This document shows positions 21,301 to 36,300 of a stretch of 64,000 nt of DNA, piece after piece. Numbering within the stretch: the stretch's first letter is position 1; each line of letters opens with the position of its first letter. A program made the position numbers and the translations under genes. The notes under the pieces were generated by a model that saw nothing but the letters and a program-made list of their open reading frames with translations, was not told the origin of the DNA and searched no databases. Location: positions 992,001-1,056,000 of the forward strand of contig RQOL01000532.1 of the NCBI GenBank assembly GCA_013076295.1. Direction: 5' to 3'. The DNA comes from Sanderia malayensis. Lineage: Eukaryota; Cnidaria; Scyphozoa; Semaeostomeae; Pelagiidae.

Positions 21301-24300
21301 AGGCACACAAGCCATGCCTGTTTCCGTGACGACCTTCAGAACCAGTAATGATACCGTGAAACTTTGGAATAGGATATTCGATTACTCCAACCGAAGGTGA
21401 AATACTTCTTCATTTTAACGTAATGCAATATGTGTAAAACTGCAGATAAGCCGTGAAGACAATGTAACAACCCTTTTACAGTGGACACCTCTGTGTAATG
21501 GAATATCAATATTTGGTTTTATTCAGAGAGGATTTGAGTAATTGTGTTGAATCTCTGTATAAAGAACATTTCTATACAACGGACGGCATTGCTCTATTAG
21601 GCGTGCTTTGCACGGAGGTTCCACTGAAGCCCAAAGCCTTGCTAAAGCATGAATTAGCCTTAAACGAGTGTTTTACTGCAAAACAAGGCTTTACGAAAGA
21701 CGAAGCCTTGATCTACAGTAGAATAAGGCTTTTTCTTTTGTACTATAACATTTTTGTTGAGGCACATCGCCTTATCCAGATGTTCCAGCGTCAAAATTGA
21801 TAGTTATTTGCCATGACACTTGCATTTCCCTATTTTCATTGATATTTTTGTACGTTTTAGGAAAAACCTGAAGCAAAAGAAGAAACCATTAGAGTTTGAT
21901 ATGAAGCTGTCAAGCGATGACATAGCTGGAGTTGACGACAGTGAACTGGATCTAAGCGCAGCTGTTGAGATGCTAGGATTAGAGAATGATGATCAAAAGA
22001 AACATCCACTCTCAAATCAAGGACCTTACCTTGCTTTTCTTGTCTTGAGGCATCTGAGGATACGAGACCTCCAAAGAACGGTAAGTAGCCACAAGTTACG
22101 ATCGACGTGTCGAAAGGGGCTTGGAAGTTTCAGAAAAATCCATAAGCCAAACCTAAGTTTTTAGATTTTAACCGAAGTAAGTTGAAAATTGCTGAATTTT
22201 ACCTCAGAGCTGGCAATTTTTTGTCACGAATTATTGCTCTAGCATTATTTCAGTATTTGAGGTTTAATACTGAGGTTTATTTATTCGATTTTAGTGCCTT
22301 GGAATTTTAAATTTCTTTCGCTCCATTGAACGGACATTAACAATAGATAACGGAGGGTTGATTTCCACCGATGAAGGTTTCCAGCTTAAAAGGTAAGATA
22401 TGCATTTTGCAATAGAAGTCCAAGTCAATTAAAATGAATTTTTGTGTCATCGTAAATTGGTTCAACAAGGGCTTAGCTGTTTTTTCCTTAAATCAGGAAT
22501 GTTGCAAAATGGATAAGGCTTTATTACATCGAAATTTCACTGTGTTTATCAATTCTGGCGTATGACGTATAATGTATGACGTATGACGTACGGACGTAAA
22601 TCTGACTTTTTCGACGATGCTACTTTGCTTGTACATCGTCGAGATTTTCTATGCTGTAATTTTTATGTCCCAATATTTCATTGCATTGTATTTTATTGTT
22701 TTCTGTTGTTCAAGGCAAAGTAATGAGAATGGAAAGGCAGCTTCTGGAATTGGATCACACCAATACATTCACAATTCCCCCACTGATTTCAGGTTTCTTG
22801 ATGCTTTTTCTCTTTATAATCTGCCACGTACAATAAAAATACTGGATGTATCTGTATAAAGCATTTTGAATAAGAAAGCAAGTGTTTCTTATAATTTCGT
22901 ATGGTTTAAAAGAGTATACCATTGCTTCATGCTATTTTGTAACCTGTGATTCGTCTCTGCTTCAGAATGGACCAAAATGAATTTTTGGAGGCCCTTGAGG
23001 TAATTATAATCATTATTTTTTTCAATTAACAGTTCAAAACAATTTTAATTTTCTGTAGCAATTTTCTTCTTGCTGATGCTTTTTTGGGAGCAAACATCTT
23101 AATTTTTGACTTTTAGATTGAAAATCATGATGATTTCTACGTGTACGAAAATGGAAGAATACATGTGCAAGATCAACAAGGCCACGTTATCCTTTATGAC
23201 GTCAGCTTGGCTGATTTCACGTGAGTGTCTCGTAATTGCCTTTATAGCTTAAATTGTTGCTGTAGATGTATGACTGGATGAGCTATCAAAGTTGGTGAAT
23301 GCCCTTTCTGGTCCATACGCTTACGATTTTGTGTTGGAGCTATGACTATAGATACTACAATTGAATTACCGCATTTCCTCTAATACGCGCCCGGGCGCTT
23401 ATTAAATATTTTCCAAAATTAGAAAAATATTTGGCAAAATTATTTGAACCAAACAGTGAAAATTTAAGAATTAGTTCACACTTGTTGATTTTAGGGTGGA
23501 CACTTATAGGAGGGGGGCGGTCAAAAGTGGGTGGACGCTAATTAGAGGAAATACGGTATACCTATCGATAATGCATTTTATCAATACCTATTAGTATTGA
23601 AGTATGGCAATAATTCTTGATGTTGTAACAGCAACAGCTATCGACGTTGCAGTATAACAGTAGTGACTGTATTATGAAATAACAATAGATGTAGATGTTG
23701 CAATATAGCAATAGCTTCAATTGTTGCAGTACTGTAGCTTTATTTTTGGTTAATTTTATTCATTTTTTTCTTAGTGAATTGGAACATGAATTGTTGCTTG
23801 TTGGCTCACATTTTATCAGCAAAAACACAACCAAGAAAAGAAAGGATCCAATGGTAATAACATAGTTTAAGTTTTATGTTTAAGTCATTTACGGCATAGT
23901 CAGTTTCTTAGATTACTACCCTTTCACTTCTTTAAATTTATCCTCGACAATATTTATTTATTTCCGTGTATAGGCACAATCCAATCCGGAATTCGATTTA
24001 GCGGATTATAGCAATCAGGATATCGATCGGATCGGCGTCCTCTTGGATTTATGGACAAACGAAGCTGTGTTTTTGGAAAATAAGAGAAAGGTCTTTACTC
24101 TTTCATTTTGTTTTCACCTTGTATGCTGAAAGATTAAGAAAAAATTTTAATAACAGTTAATTAAAGTTTTTTATTATTGTGATTAGCAATTTGATTTAAA
24201 CAAAGCATTTGTGAGGGTTTTAACTTGTTTTGTTTCAAAATATGTTTTCGTCGAAGGGGGCTTCGGTATATTTGAGATACACAAGCATTTGCATAAGTTA

Positions 24301-27300
24301 ATGATCTGCTCTTTTTCTGTAGCTCCTTTCGTGTTACATGGAACTTTATCAGCACGTGTTTCATCCGAAGGAGAAACAAAATATTGCACAGGTACTTGTA
24401 ACTTGCAATTTATTTGTTCAAAACTCAAACTAAAATGAAAGGTGTTGTTACTATCTAATTCTGTAACCCTGCGAATGCTTTTACTCTGGTAGCAATTCTG
24501 TGTGCTTTATAATAAAGGATCAGAAAGGCGAGCTTAATTGCAGTAAACAACCGAATTTAATTGTGTGGCTTTCAATTCTAGGTCATAACTGACATTATAC
24601 ACCGACGGCCAAGATTTGATTTTGATGGGTTGTATTTTGTGGAAACATATCGCAGTGAATGTCATTGCTTGAGAATCGAATTGAATCTAATGGAAGCAAT
24701 AGCAAACAAACAGGTCTGTAATTGCCCAAAATTTTTATTTCTTTTTGACAACATTGTTTCTGGTTCTAAGCTGCGTTTTTGTCATTTTTTGTCTTTTTGC
24801 TTTATTGTATCGTGTTGTATCGCGCTGTACTCTGTATTGGAGTCATCTTGCACCTCGTAACAGATAGAAGTTGCATAGTCTGTGTTATGTTCTCGAGTTA
24901 TCCATTGATTTGGAACAATTCAATAAAATCCAAATTGTTTGCGTTCAGCACATCAAATGATAATGTATAAGCAATACATATACTTTTTAATTTGACAGCC
25001 AAAGACTTTTGAGTAAAGCTCGAAACGTCGTGTAATTTATTAACTCTCTTGTACAGTTTAAATGACCTAAAAAGTATACGTATGGAACAAGTCAATGTAC
25101 CCCTACCTTCTTTGAAAACTTAGCATTCAATTTTTATTGAATCTTTGTTTCTCTAGATTGACAACCAAAGAGAATACATTCAGAAAGTCAACAGATCAGC
25201 CAGAACAGGTATCTGCCGTGCCCCTGATAATTCATCTCGCTCCCGAATATGCATTTTAGAACTCACGTTCCATGGTCTCGTTCTCTGGTTCCCCGTTCCA
25301 TCTTTCTGACGTTTGCAACAATTGCTCCCAAGATCAGTTAAGCTAATACGATATACTGATATGCGTTTTGTTGTGCTTGCTTTGCAGAGTTTGGAATGCC
25401 ATTGAAGGTCATTCCCCTGCAAAACATCTCCTTGGATCAGGATAGGTTAGTATTGCATTCATTCTTTTGAAGAACACGTACAAAAAGCATTCTGAAATTA
25501 TTCATTCTCTATTCATGACATTATCCAGCAAGAAGGAAACCTCCCTGCTCTTTTTTCAAATATCCTTACCATGTCCTTATGGATGTTTTTGAACATATTC
25601 GTATTTCATAGATCTGCATTGAGGTACGTTTACTTTCTCGAGTTCCATCCGTCCTTGGCATTGGTTTGCAAAGTCAAAGAAGCTTTAAGAAGAGTTCTTG
25701 AGGTAAGTACTCATCCAAAACATTCATTCATTCAAAGCATTTCTCTGATAACTACTTAGCAATGTTAATTATAGCAAAATGCTACAATCATTGACAAAAG
25801 GTCTTGAGACATTGAAAAATTTGCGTCACTTTTCAATGAGAAACATAATATTTTTGGAAAATACCGAGCCATTCCCCTCCCCCCAAATCAATGTTGTTAT
25901 TTTTGATGGACAGGTTTATCAGGGAGTGCTAAAAACACTTTCTAAACATCCTCAACACTGAATAGGGGGAGGGGGGTCTGTTTTTTTCGGGACATATGAG
26001 AAATTTTTTAACTGTCTCACACCTTATGGCGAGGATTGTAGCAGACACGCATGCGTCTACCGGCATGTGAGACCTTTACAGAAAAAGCATTCTAAAGTTT
26101 ACTTGATACATTGACTATTGAATAACCAAGAAGAACAGCTATTGAATATCAACGTTACTTTTCTTTGAATATTGCAATGTTCCTGTCAAGGCGATCTTGC
26201 ATTGTTATAGTTTGTCTACATTGTGTTGCAGGAATTTGTGCATATCCAAAATCCTGAAGGATCGCATGCAATGATCTCATTAGAGAGACGTCTGTACGAA
26301 ACTGCACTGGAAGATTTCAAGAAAATGCCACCACTTGGCAATGACTATGCTCTTCAAATACAGCGTGACGTAAGTGAATTCGCGAATTATTAAATGTTTA
26401 GGGTGTTAAGTGAAGGGTCGTTCATTTGAACAGCAATGATACATGATTTTGCGATATCCTGGTCCCCTTAAAAATTGTGCCCAATTTTTCCGAAACCAAC
26501 CTTGACATCGAGTACTCCAATTTCTTAAGGTATCATAAACTTTCAGAGCTGGTTTCTTATAGACAATTTATTATAAAAAATGGGTGTAAAATTCTTCAGT
26601 GAGGGGAAATAAAAGCTAAATGACTCTCAGTCGTTGCAGTTGATATGCCATTTTCTGTTCTCATTTTCATACTGCGAAGATTGATAATAATAACCTATTC
26701 CCATTTCATTTCGTCACTGTATTGCAAAGTACTACTCATACACATTGGTATTGGGCTCTTACTGTACTTACCATACTCTGCACTAATGTGGCCCAAGTCA
26801 GATAGTATTTCAGTACCAAACCATAACCATTTGATAGTTTATTTGTTATTTCTTCTATTCTTATTTCTCTTCTTTTTTGCTTAATTTGTTTGTTTAGTTT
26901 ATTGATTTTTCTGCTTTTTTCTTAGTTGTTTTCGGAAACATTTATCGAAGATCCATTGCTAGTCTCTAATTTTGGGATGTCAGCTTTGTCGCTGATGGAT
27001 CTGAAGGGAAGTCGACAGTCAGTTAAGGCTGAAAAAATGAAAGTTTTAAAATCCTGGTGTCAACTGCTGCAAGTACGTATTATTTAATATTGTCTTTATG
27101 TTTTGCTTCGGTTGTTAATTGGTTTACTTATTAGTTGCTTAGTTCAGTCAGTCAGTCATTCAGTTAATCAGTTTGTCCGTTAGTCAGTTAGCCAGTTAGT
27201 TAATTAGTTAGTTTGTTAGCCAGTTACATGTTTGTTTATTTATTTATTTACTAATTTAATATCTTGTTATGAAGGTTATCACATTACGTCATCGTCTGAT

Positions 27301-30300
27301 GGAAGGCTGCCACGAGTCAAGTATTTTATCTCAGGTGTGTATCTCATAAGCACAGGTTCCATCTCATATTAGTTTTCAGTTCTACAAGTTTTTCTTCAGT
27401 TCAAGATCTTTTTCTCTATCTGCAATTATTTTATTCTTATAAAGTAACTATGATTGTATTAGTTAACTATGATTGTATTAGTTAGCTGCAAATTTAAATT
27501 ATGAACTTGAAAATCAATCAAATTTACAGATTTACCGAAAAATGGCGAAAGACCTTGGCTTTGACGACTGTCACCTGTTCCTAAGAGCTGTCTCTTTTGA
27601 ATTTGCACAGAGGAAATCAGAAATGGAGACGCGTCCAATATCCACAGTTGAACTGTTGCAGAACGACAGTTGGGTGGACCGGTAAGCTTATCCGATTTTT
27701 ATTATGATAAGTGACCAAACCTTGATATATTTTATAGTTTATTGTGATCTCAGATGTTTCTACAGGTGCATATTATGTTAGAATTGGGAAAGAATAAGGC
27801 CTGAAAACATTTGTTTTGAGAATTACAAAATGCTAACTTGCAACGTAATTTCCAACATTTTCCAAAAATGCATTCAAAGCAAAAAGATTTTTCATGACGT
27901 CAATAATACCATTATATATAAAGTATTATTGCTTTTGCAAGTGTCTATTAAGTATGGTTAGCATCATTATCTTTCTGTATTCATCAAGTCGTTTGCAAGT
28001 GACACTGTTTCTCACTTCTCTAAATCTAATCTATCACATATGATAAATATGGAATTCGTTAATGAGAGATGTGTTCCATTTATTTTGGTCAATAAATAAG
28101 TTGTCATTGATATTTTGCCTTCCTCCCTTTAGATACACTCCTAATACATTGTCATTGGCAGTTCATGAGCTCGATGAAAAACATGTTGGCAGTTTTAGTT
28201 TACGAACTCAGGAAGGACTTTTACAGGTAACTCTCCAATTTTTCACCTCAGTGATTTCATTACGTGAACTTTATCTGTACTGCAGCACCAGAAAATTTGG
28301 CTTTTGACACATACAAAATCCTCTTGTACTAATAGCACAGTAAAACCTTTATTAACGGACATCTCTATACTGTGGACACCTATAAACACCAGAAAAAGTT
28401 GTTCAAAATTGCTCTTTTCAAAGGCAACCTCCATAACCTCTCTACAACGAACGAAGTCATCGATTTCATGAGTGTCCATTGTTTTCGGAGGGGCTAGGGT
28501 AATTTTATCCTGGTTTATTCCTCTAGAATTGTAATGTGTCTTCAGACAGATGGTTACTCCTTGGAATAAGATGCGTTGTCGTTTAGTTTTATCTCGAATA
28601 AAGACATAACATGTGTAATACGTTGTTTTTCTTTGTTAGATCTGTAAGGAGAATGCAGTGGACAGATTGAAGACGACCCTAGCTTGTCAGGTAAAAATGT
28701 CCTGAACCAACTTTGTTTTTGTACATTTAGTATATACTTAGTATTGCATGATATACCATGATGTAAGTATACCAGATTACATGATGTATCATACTGGTGA
28801 TTGAATTAAGTTGAACAAGCTGAACGAAACACATTTGTTGCAACACTGATGCCAGTAGATTTTCTTGATGATGGAATTCATGATAAAATATATGGAGAAA
28901 ATGGCCCTTATGTCTCTGAAAATATCCTTATGGTACATTTGAGTGCAAAATACACTTGTGGTTGAGATATATTTTGTCTTCACATTTGTGACACGAGATA
29001 TTTTCATATCTGGCTCAAAATATCTTCACAACACATTGGCATCAAATACCTGCAGATCGGCAGTTGTCACTCGAAACAACTTTATGGCAGTTGAAAATAA
29101 TTTCAAGTTGTAGGTATAGGTACAGTTTAAAAAATTCAATATTAGACATGTTAGACATCAACTTTTACAGGTCAGTCACAAAAATCTGCTTGCAACTTGC
29201 GTTATGAAGATGGACAATTGCCTTAAATTTGAAAACAGAGTATCTTGTGGAAAAGTAAACCCGCCTGTTGATTTCTATCGAAAAGTGCAAGAATCTTTCA
29301 CGTCTGTGCAGATTGAAAAGGTATCACTATCTTATCACTACTTACTATTTATACTTCTCTGGAAGCCCGCTTCAGCCCGAAGGAGTAATCTATCAGTATT
29401 ATTTTATTGCTATGCAATCTTCACATTTCTTATGTTTTAAACGTAATGACTTAAGCCTCTCCAATAAAGTAATCTATTTTACTAGCAAGGGTCTGAAAAT
29501 TGGAAATTGTAGAATAGAATAGTTGTCAGTAGATCGCACATTTCTATCACTTAACGTTTTGAAAGCATTATCATTCCACGATATAATTTGGGGCTACCAG
29601 GGTCTTCGTTTCTACCAAAGGAGTAACTGGAGAGACACTCGAGTAGGGGGTCAGGAGAGCATGCTGTCCAGAAAGCTTTTCCACTATCAGAATGTTGAAT
29701 GAAGAATAATGACAATTGTCTTTGTCTGATGATATCTACGAATTTTATGATAAATTCCTAATGTTAACGATGGAAGAATTGGAGCACCGAAGCCTTGACC
29801 ATTTTACGCAAGCAATTATTGATGAATTGCACTGAAAAGTAATTATATCTCTTAAATTCTATCTAAAACATGAAATATCCTACTTTCTTTGCAGATGTCT
29901 CTCCGAAATCAAATGCTCAACAAGTATCTTGACCAAAAAGCATCCAAGGGAGTTATCATGAACAACATAGAAGAAGTCATCAAACTAAAAAGGTAAAAGA
30001 ATGTTAGATCTTTTTGCTCCCTGTATGCAGTGATACAATCTTCTTACTCTTTCTAAAGTATAAGGATCTTCTAGTTTTATTTGTGCAGTGCTGAAATCTC
30101 AATTTGACACACCTTTTGTGTAACGAACTTTTCAACATGGCAAACTAACCATGTGGTCTCATAAAATACTTTAATATAATACTTTTAATGCAGTTTACCA
30201 TTGGTTCATTTAACTCCATGTGCAACATGTTTTTTGGTTCTGTTGGGATTTTACACAGTTCATTCTGGACTTGTTATAGCTAATTACGTCGTGCTAAATA

Positions 30301-33300
30301 TATAAATATTCATATTTACCTTTGTGTTTATTTTCATTCGATATATTCATTCGATTGATGTATGGATGTAATGTTTTATTTTTAAAAGGAAGATGATCGA
30401 AACCTTTTGCTTCAATCTTCAAAACAGAATTGAACAGCATTGCCTCCAATCACAAGTAAGCAATAATCCAGCTTGAAAATTCAATTCTGATCTATTCTTA
30501 TAGCCTAAGCTATTAGCATCAATTTCAGCTTTTTAAATTGTATGACTATGCTTTTAAACTTTCCATATAATAATAATAATAATGTTATAATGAATTATAA
30601 CATTTCGCTACTTTTGCTGCATAAACACTACCCTGGCGGTTATTACATAACGACCATATCACTCTTTCGGTTGAATACATCATATGTTTGCTTTCTACAC
30701 AGATAATCGAATACTCTTCCTGTTTGTCAGACCTTCTCGCTGAATTTCCACGCACAAGGTATCATTTGATTATTTTGATTTCTTTCCATAACCCCTCTCA
30801 TTCTCTCTCTTCTTTCTTTCTCTCTTTCTTCTTTCTTTATGCTTTGGTTTGGATTTGTTTGGAGAACCCAACACAGAACTCATTTATAATCATGTTTTTA
30901 CGCAAGTTCTCGTTTTTCTGCTACTGGCAATTTAAAGCGATGTCTTTATACTGTAGTATTCTCTTTTGATAGCTCTTTGAAATTGTCCTAGAGAAGCTTT
31001 CAGTTGTTACTTCAGTGACATTACTCTTTCTATTCCCAGGGACAGTCATTTCATTTTCGAACGTGAAAAGGAAGATAGCAAGGAAGACGATGATGAAAAT
31101 GAAACTGTTGAAACAGATTTAACGTAAGTCACTATTAAACAAGTTTATTTTTAATGCTTGAACTATTTATGGCATATGATAGATGCTAAAATAAAGATAA
31201 GAACGCTGTAACTTGTATCCCGTGTCTGTAAATCCCTTCCAGTTTAGAATATACCCCTTCGTGAGTAATATTTCCATTTCTACATGCATAAACAAAGAGC
31301 ATCTAGACCAATTGAGTAATGGGGTATGCATCTAATATTAGGCCATCTCAGTTAACTTCCAACTATTCTGGTTGACAAACTTGTATTCTAGAAAATCGTT
31401 GGAAATATGTTATTGCTTTGTAGACCGTAGATGTTTTTACAAGTTCATCGCAATTTATAAACAGGTCCATCACAATCTAACACAATTTTTCGTGGAAATT
31501 TATGTTGAGCCACTTTTTTTGCTTCTAAAATTTTTGTACGGATTTCAACTCAGCACGAAAGCTTCTCTTGATACGAAACAAACATGAACATAATTGTGAT
31601 AGCAGAATTTGAATCTTCTGCACATATCTTAATGATTTGTTTATGATTTTGCCTTGTATAGCTGCTTATGATCTCATTTTGTAAGATTCTCTCTGTTCTT
31701 TATGTGTAGAATTCGCATAAGTACTTCAGCAATTATTTGATGTTATCTTGTTGCTTGTAGGAAATTTCAAAAGAGACCATCTCAGATGTTGTCTGACGAT
31801 GGAAAACACGTGACGAACTTGTGGTTTGTTCCACATTATAAAGAGGTTTGTAGCTTTTGCCATGAACGTACATGTGCTATGAACGTACATGTGCTATGAG
31901 CGTACATGTGTCATGAGCGTTCATAGTTGATCTGTATAAATCAATGCTTATACTTGATTCTCCCTGGTTTTGCTTTATTTGTGCTTCATGTTCAGTTTAG
32001 CTTGCTATAAACTTGTTCTTTTTTTTATTAAGGCCCAGCTGTAATGTGATTTTGATTAGATGATGATTGTATAGTATCAATAAAAATTCTAAATCTATCC
32101 CTTTCTCGCTAAGGTTCTACGCATGATACACACTGCCCGAGACACGGATTTGACCAAGTCATTCACGATAATGCTGGTATGACCTGCACATTTTTGTTGA
32201 TGCCATCTAGCATCATATGCGTATTGTCTGGACTAAATTATTTGGTTGTGCTGTATTTCCAAAACGTAAATCCCCTTCTGCGTTATTGACAAAGTCTGGT
32301 TTGACATTTACATCTGTGGTAGAAGCTATCTTTGAACAGCAGAAACGTTCAGTACAGGCATTGAGATTGGAAGAGCCATGAATCATGGACTTGTTTTTGT
32401 TTTTCTGTTCTTCTTCCTTGTTACCCTTCTACAAACTTATGTATTTAACCTGTAGGTACTATCGTAAGTGCTAACACATTAGATTTTTGTCCTATGCACG
32501 TGGTGCCCAATGGTAATTATCATTATTTTTGTTCTTTCAGCAACTCCTTTCTGTTCTGCATGACATTTGCCAGTATCTCTGTGCCCATGCCAAACTCGGC
32601 AGCTCAACAGCCAGACTTGGTTCAAAGAAGCTTGAATTTTCTTGCGTCACAGCAGATTGGGGTGGAACTGAAGGCATAGGTATGCTTTGCTTTTACCTGT
32701 TTACTTGTATGTCACTTACCATGGCTCTGCGTTGCTTTCAGTGCATTATTACAACTACACAATGGAGTCATAGTATAACGACCCTTCGTGAGATCCCGAA
32801 AATATCTCATTACTCGAGCTCTTTAATACGAAGCTGTTAAAGCGGATCCGTATTGACTATGGGAGCTATTGACTATTGACCTGAGCCCCTAATGGTTGTC
32901 ACAATTTACGGTGAAAGTTCGTTTAAGTAGAGAGTTCGTTTGTATGGCTAGTCGTTGATTTAAGATGTTTGATTAATGATCGGTAATTGATGTATGATGC
33001 GATTCTGTCTGGCAGGAGCTGAACTTCGTGAAATACAGATACAGATCAACAATCTTGGGAAACCCTCAGACCCTGCTATGGTATGAATTGTAATCTGCCT
33101 TCCTTATCAAACATTATAGATAGGTGAATATTTAACACATAAGGATTGGAATCTATTTCGTGAGTACAATAGACCATTGAATAGAAGTGTCTTCGAACGT
33201 GCTTAAGTTTCAAGTTGAATCTCCAAATTGAGGGATGTAGGAATTAATATAGATAGATTAAGAGATTTTACTTTGTCTTTACTGCGTTGATTTATGGGGG

Positions 33301-36300
33301 TATTTCAAATTCAGAAAGGCAAGCAATATCTAAATAATATTAAATGCAAATTACATTAATTACATTACGTTTTACATTAAGACATTGTATAATCGTAATA
33401 AATATTTTAAATATTGATAAATTATTTATAGGTCATTGAGTTTTTGATGAAGAAAAGAGATGTGATGTATTTGGAATTTGAAGTTGCTGTGTGCAGATCT
33501 GTGAGAAAAACATTTTTATACACTGGAAACTCAAAGGCTTACCAGGTAAATTGATATTAGTAACGAACCTTTGATGCTATAGATGTCCTATCATGTTGCT
33601 TCTTGGCTCTCTCTTCGTATATATGTCAGATATCTTGTTGCTGAAGACAATTTATGATTTCTATGACTCTTTTCAAACTATAAAACTTTTTTCACGAATG
33701 TGTATGCAAATCAGTGTGTTTTTTCTTTTTACAAAACAGAATGCAATAACTATATTTGTTTACGATGTACCTAATAAGTAGTGTAAATTTTTCTTTGTAA
33801 TAAAATAGGGATGCATGATGGCCATGATGTTGATTAGCAAGATGATTTCGTTGTATGGATCCAAAATAGAATATTCCTCACTTGTGAAAAGTTAAACATT
33901 CAGAATAATCCAGTCAACGTGTATTCATTTCTGTTACAGAGCATCACAAACTGCATGCCATTTGCATTGAAGGATTTGAGCAACGAGGATAGGTGATTTC
34001 AATTGCGACTTTCATTTCATTGAATTTGCAATAATGCACCTTCCACCCATGTGCTTAACTGTTGAATTTTCACTAACTGCAATTAATTTGTATCTTATAG
34101 TGCTTCGTTGTTCAGCAGTGGATTGCCATTGCCGGAGCCATTGCGTCCGAAAGATAATTTATCTACTGGGATGTTTCCATGGAGAGTTTTTCTTTCACGG
34201 TAGTCATTGCTTTTCTCCTCGCAATCATTTCCAAATTATGCAGTTTTAGCTTTTCTATTACCCAATACTTCTCAAGCAACTTAAATAAATACGATAGTAA
34301 ACTAAGTGGCACCTCGATAAGTCTAACTTCCAACCCAAGATATTGAGAAAATCTTCGAGTTTAAACTGCTTGAACCATCCCAGGGTCAAACCTGAAACAT
34401 ATAAAAAGACAGTGAAAACAAAGCAACATAAAAAATATTTAATACAGCGAGGAGTTTGAGTTAATCAAAATTTTTGGATTTGACTTCTTTGCAATACTTC
34501 AATCCTTAGAATAAGTTGGAAGTTTGAACTATTTTTCAGTTTTAGTTTTATTTTTTTTATAGTGATTTTATTTTTTAATTGTCAATTGTGTGTTTATTTC
34601 AGACATGGTCCGTTCCATCTGATGGGAAAGCCATTTTACAAGCTTGGTCAGAACATGCAACTCTGTCTTGTTGGTCTTGACGATGTAGACAGGTTAGTCT
34701 CCGTGTAATTTTTTTAAATATATATAAACATTTGGCTATGAAGGAAATAGCGACAGTATTTCTGCAAGGTAGCGAGGTTTTCTGCTCTTCGTTGCTGAAA
34801 GCCCCACTATATTTGTGGTGCCTCATTTTGAGGATCTATGCCATGGTATTTTCAGTCTGGGTCTGTGGGATTATAATATGACTTGAGATTGGTTGGATTG
34901 TTTTAGGCATGTTGTAAACGGAGAAATCCTGAGTTTGTCATTGCTATTAGAAGATGTTCTGATGTTCGGATGCCCTGATTTGACATTCGTTGACATTGAT
35001 GATGATTCAAATGAAACTCCTACTGCAAGATCTACATCACGAGCTGAAAAATCTAGTCCCGGGTAAGTATTTCCAAATCAAAATTTTACATTCTGGGCAA
35101 TTAAACTTATATGTATTAATTTTTTCTTTATTGAATATTATATTTCAATCTTTGCTCTTCAGGCATGCAAGCCAGAAAGGATCAGCTAAGCCTGTAACCG
35201 ATGCCTCAAAGTCCGAAAAGTTGTCTCTGCGAGACGATCCTTTGAGTGCTGTCAGCTTTCTTCGCAACTTTCTTTTGCTTTATTCAAGATTAGAGCAGGC
35301 AAAAGACGAATGGGCGTGCAGGAAGCTCGGAATTCTCAACCTCAACTCAACAAAAGCCTATCGCAATTTTATGTGAGTTCAAATAGTAATCATTTTACTT
35401 TGGTGAAAATTATTTACCCTTCTAACTACTTATTATTCTCCTAACTTTCTATAATTTTCTTCGGCAACTTACCTTGGAATAATTCAATTTGGCTTGTACT
35501 TATGGTCAATATAGAGACAGACGGAATACATGCATTGATGACAATGACAGTACAGAGTTAAGCTACTGCTTATGTTTGAATTGCCGCATATGTTTTAGTC
35601 GTAAATACCCCCCTCACCTTTATTACATATTTTCTATAAAAACCAGGAAGGTTGGCGCATTTTGCGCACCACTCCCTGAGAACTATGCTGGTATTTTGGT
35701 TTTCTATGTGAGTGCTATGCTTATAAATTCATTTTATGGCAAACTTCATCTAATTCGTGGCATGTTTATTTGCAGGGCATTGTATAAGAATGATGTGCTG
35801 GTTCTTGTTTACAAACAAATCGAAGCATCACGGGGCAATGTAAGTTAATTTTGTTTAGATTAATGATATTGTATAGACTCCATGCACGAGCCTCCTATGA
35901 CGTAGCAAGCATTTGTCAAGTAAGGGCACAGCAGTAGGGCACCTTGACCATTCCTAATGTTAGATGAATATTAGGGCGTTTCTGCTATATTTCCGAGTAC
36001 TTTTCTTATAATTCCGAAAATCAGGGCATGTGAGAGGACTTGTTCCTACGTCCAAGCATGTCTCGTGTTACTATGTTGCGAGTCATGTCTACCATATTCC
36101 ATTGCGATTGCTACGAAGCAATTCATACGGTGTGATATTCTGCGCATATTATAAAACGCATGTCACATGATGCGCATGGTATTCCGTAATTTAGCAACGC
36201 ATTAGAAACTACGATTGTATGCATCTAACCGTGGTGCAAAGGGAAGTATACAAGTGACTGTTGGTTTGTGGTATCTGCTGCAACGTATTTTTTTGTTTCT

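Noticed and set aside
35489..35848. 119-codon open frame considered as an exon of the CCDC162-like gene
   Set aside because: Only 35776-35839 fits: the exon ending at 35372 leaves two bases that join in phase directly to it. Including 35647-35707 breaks the frame.
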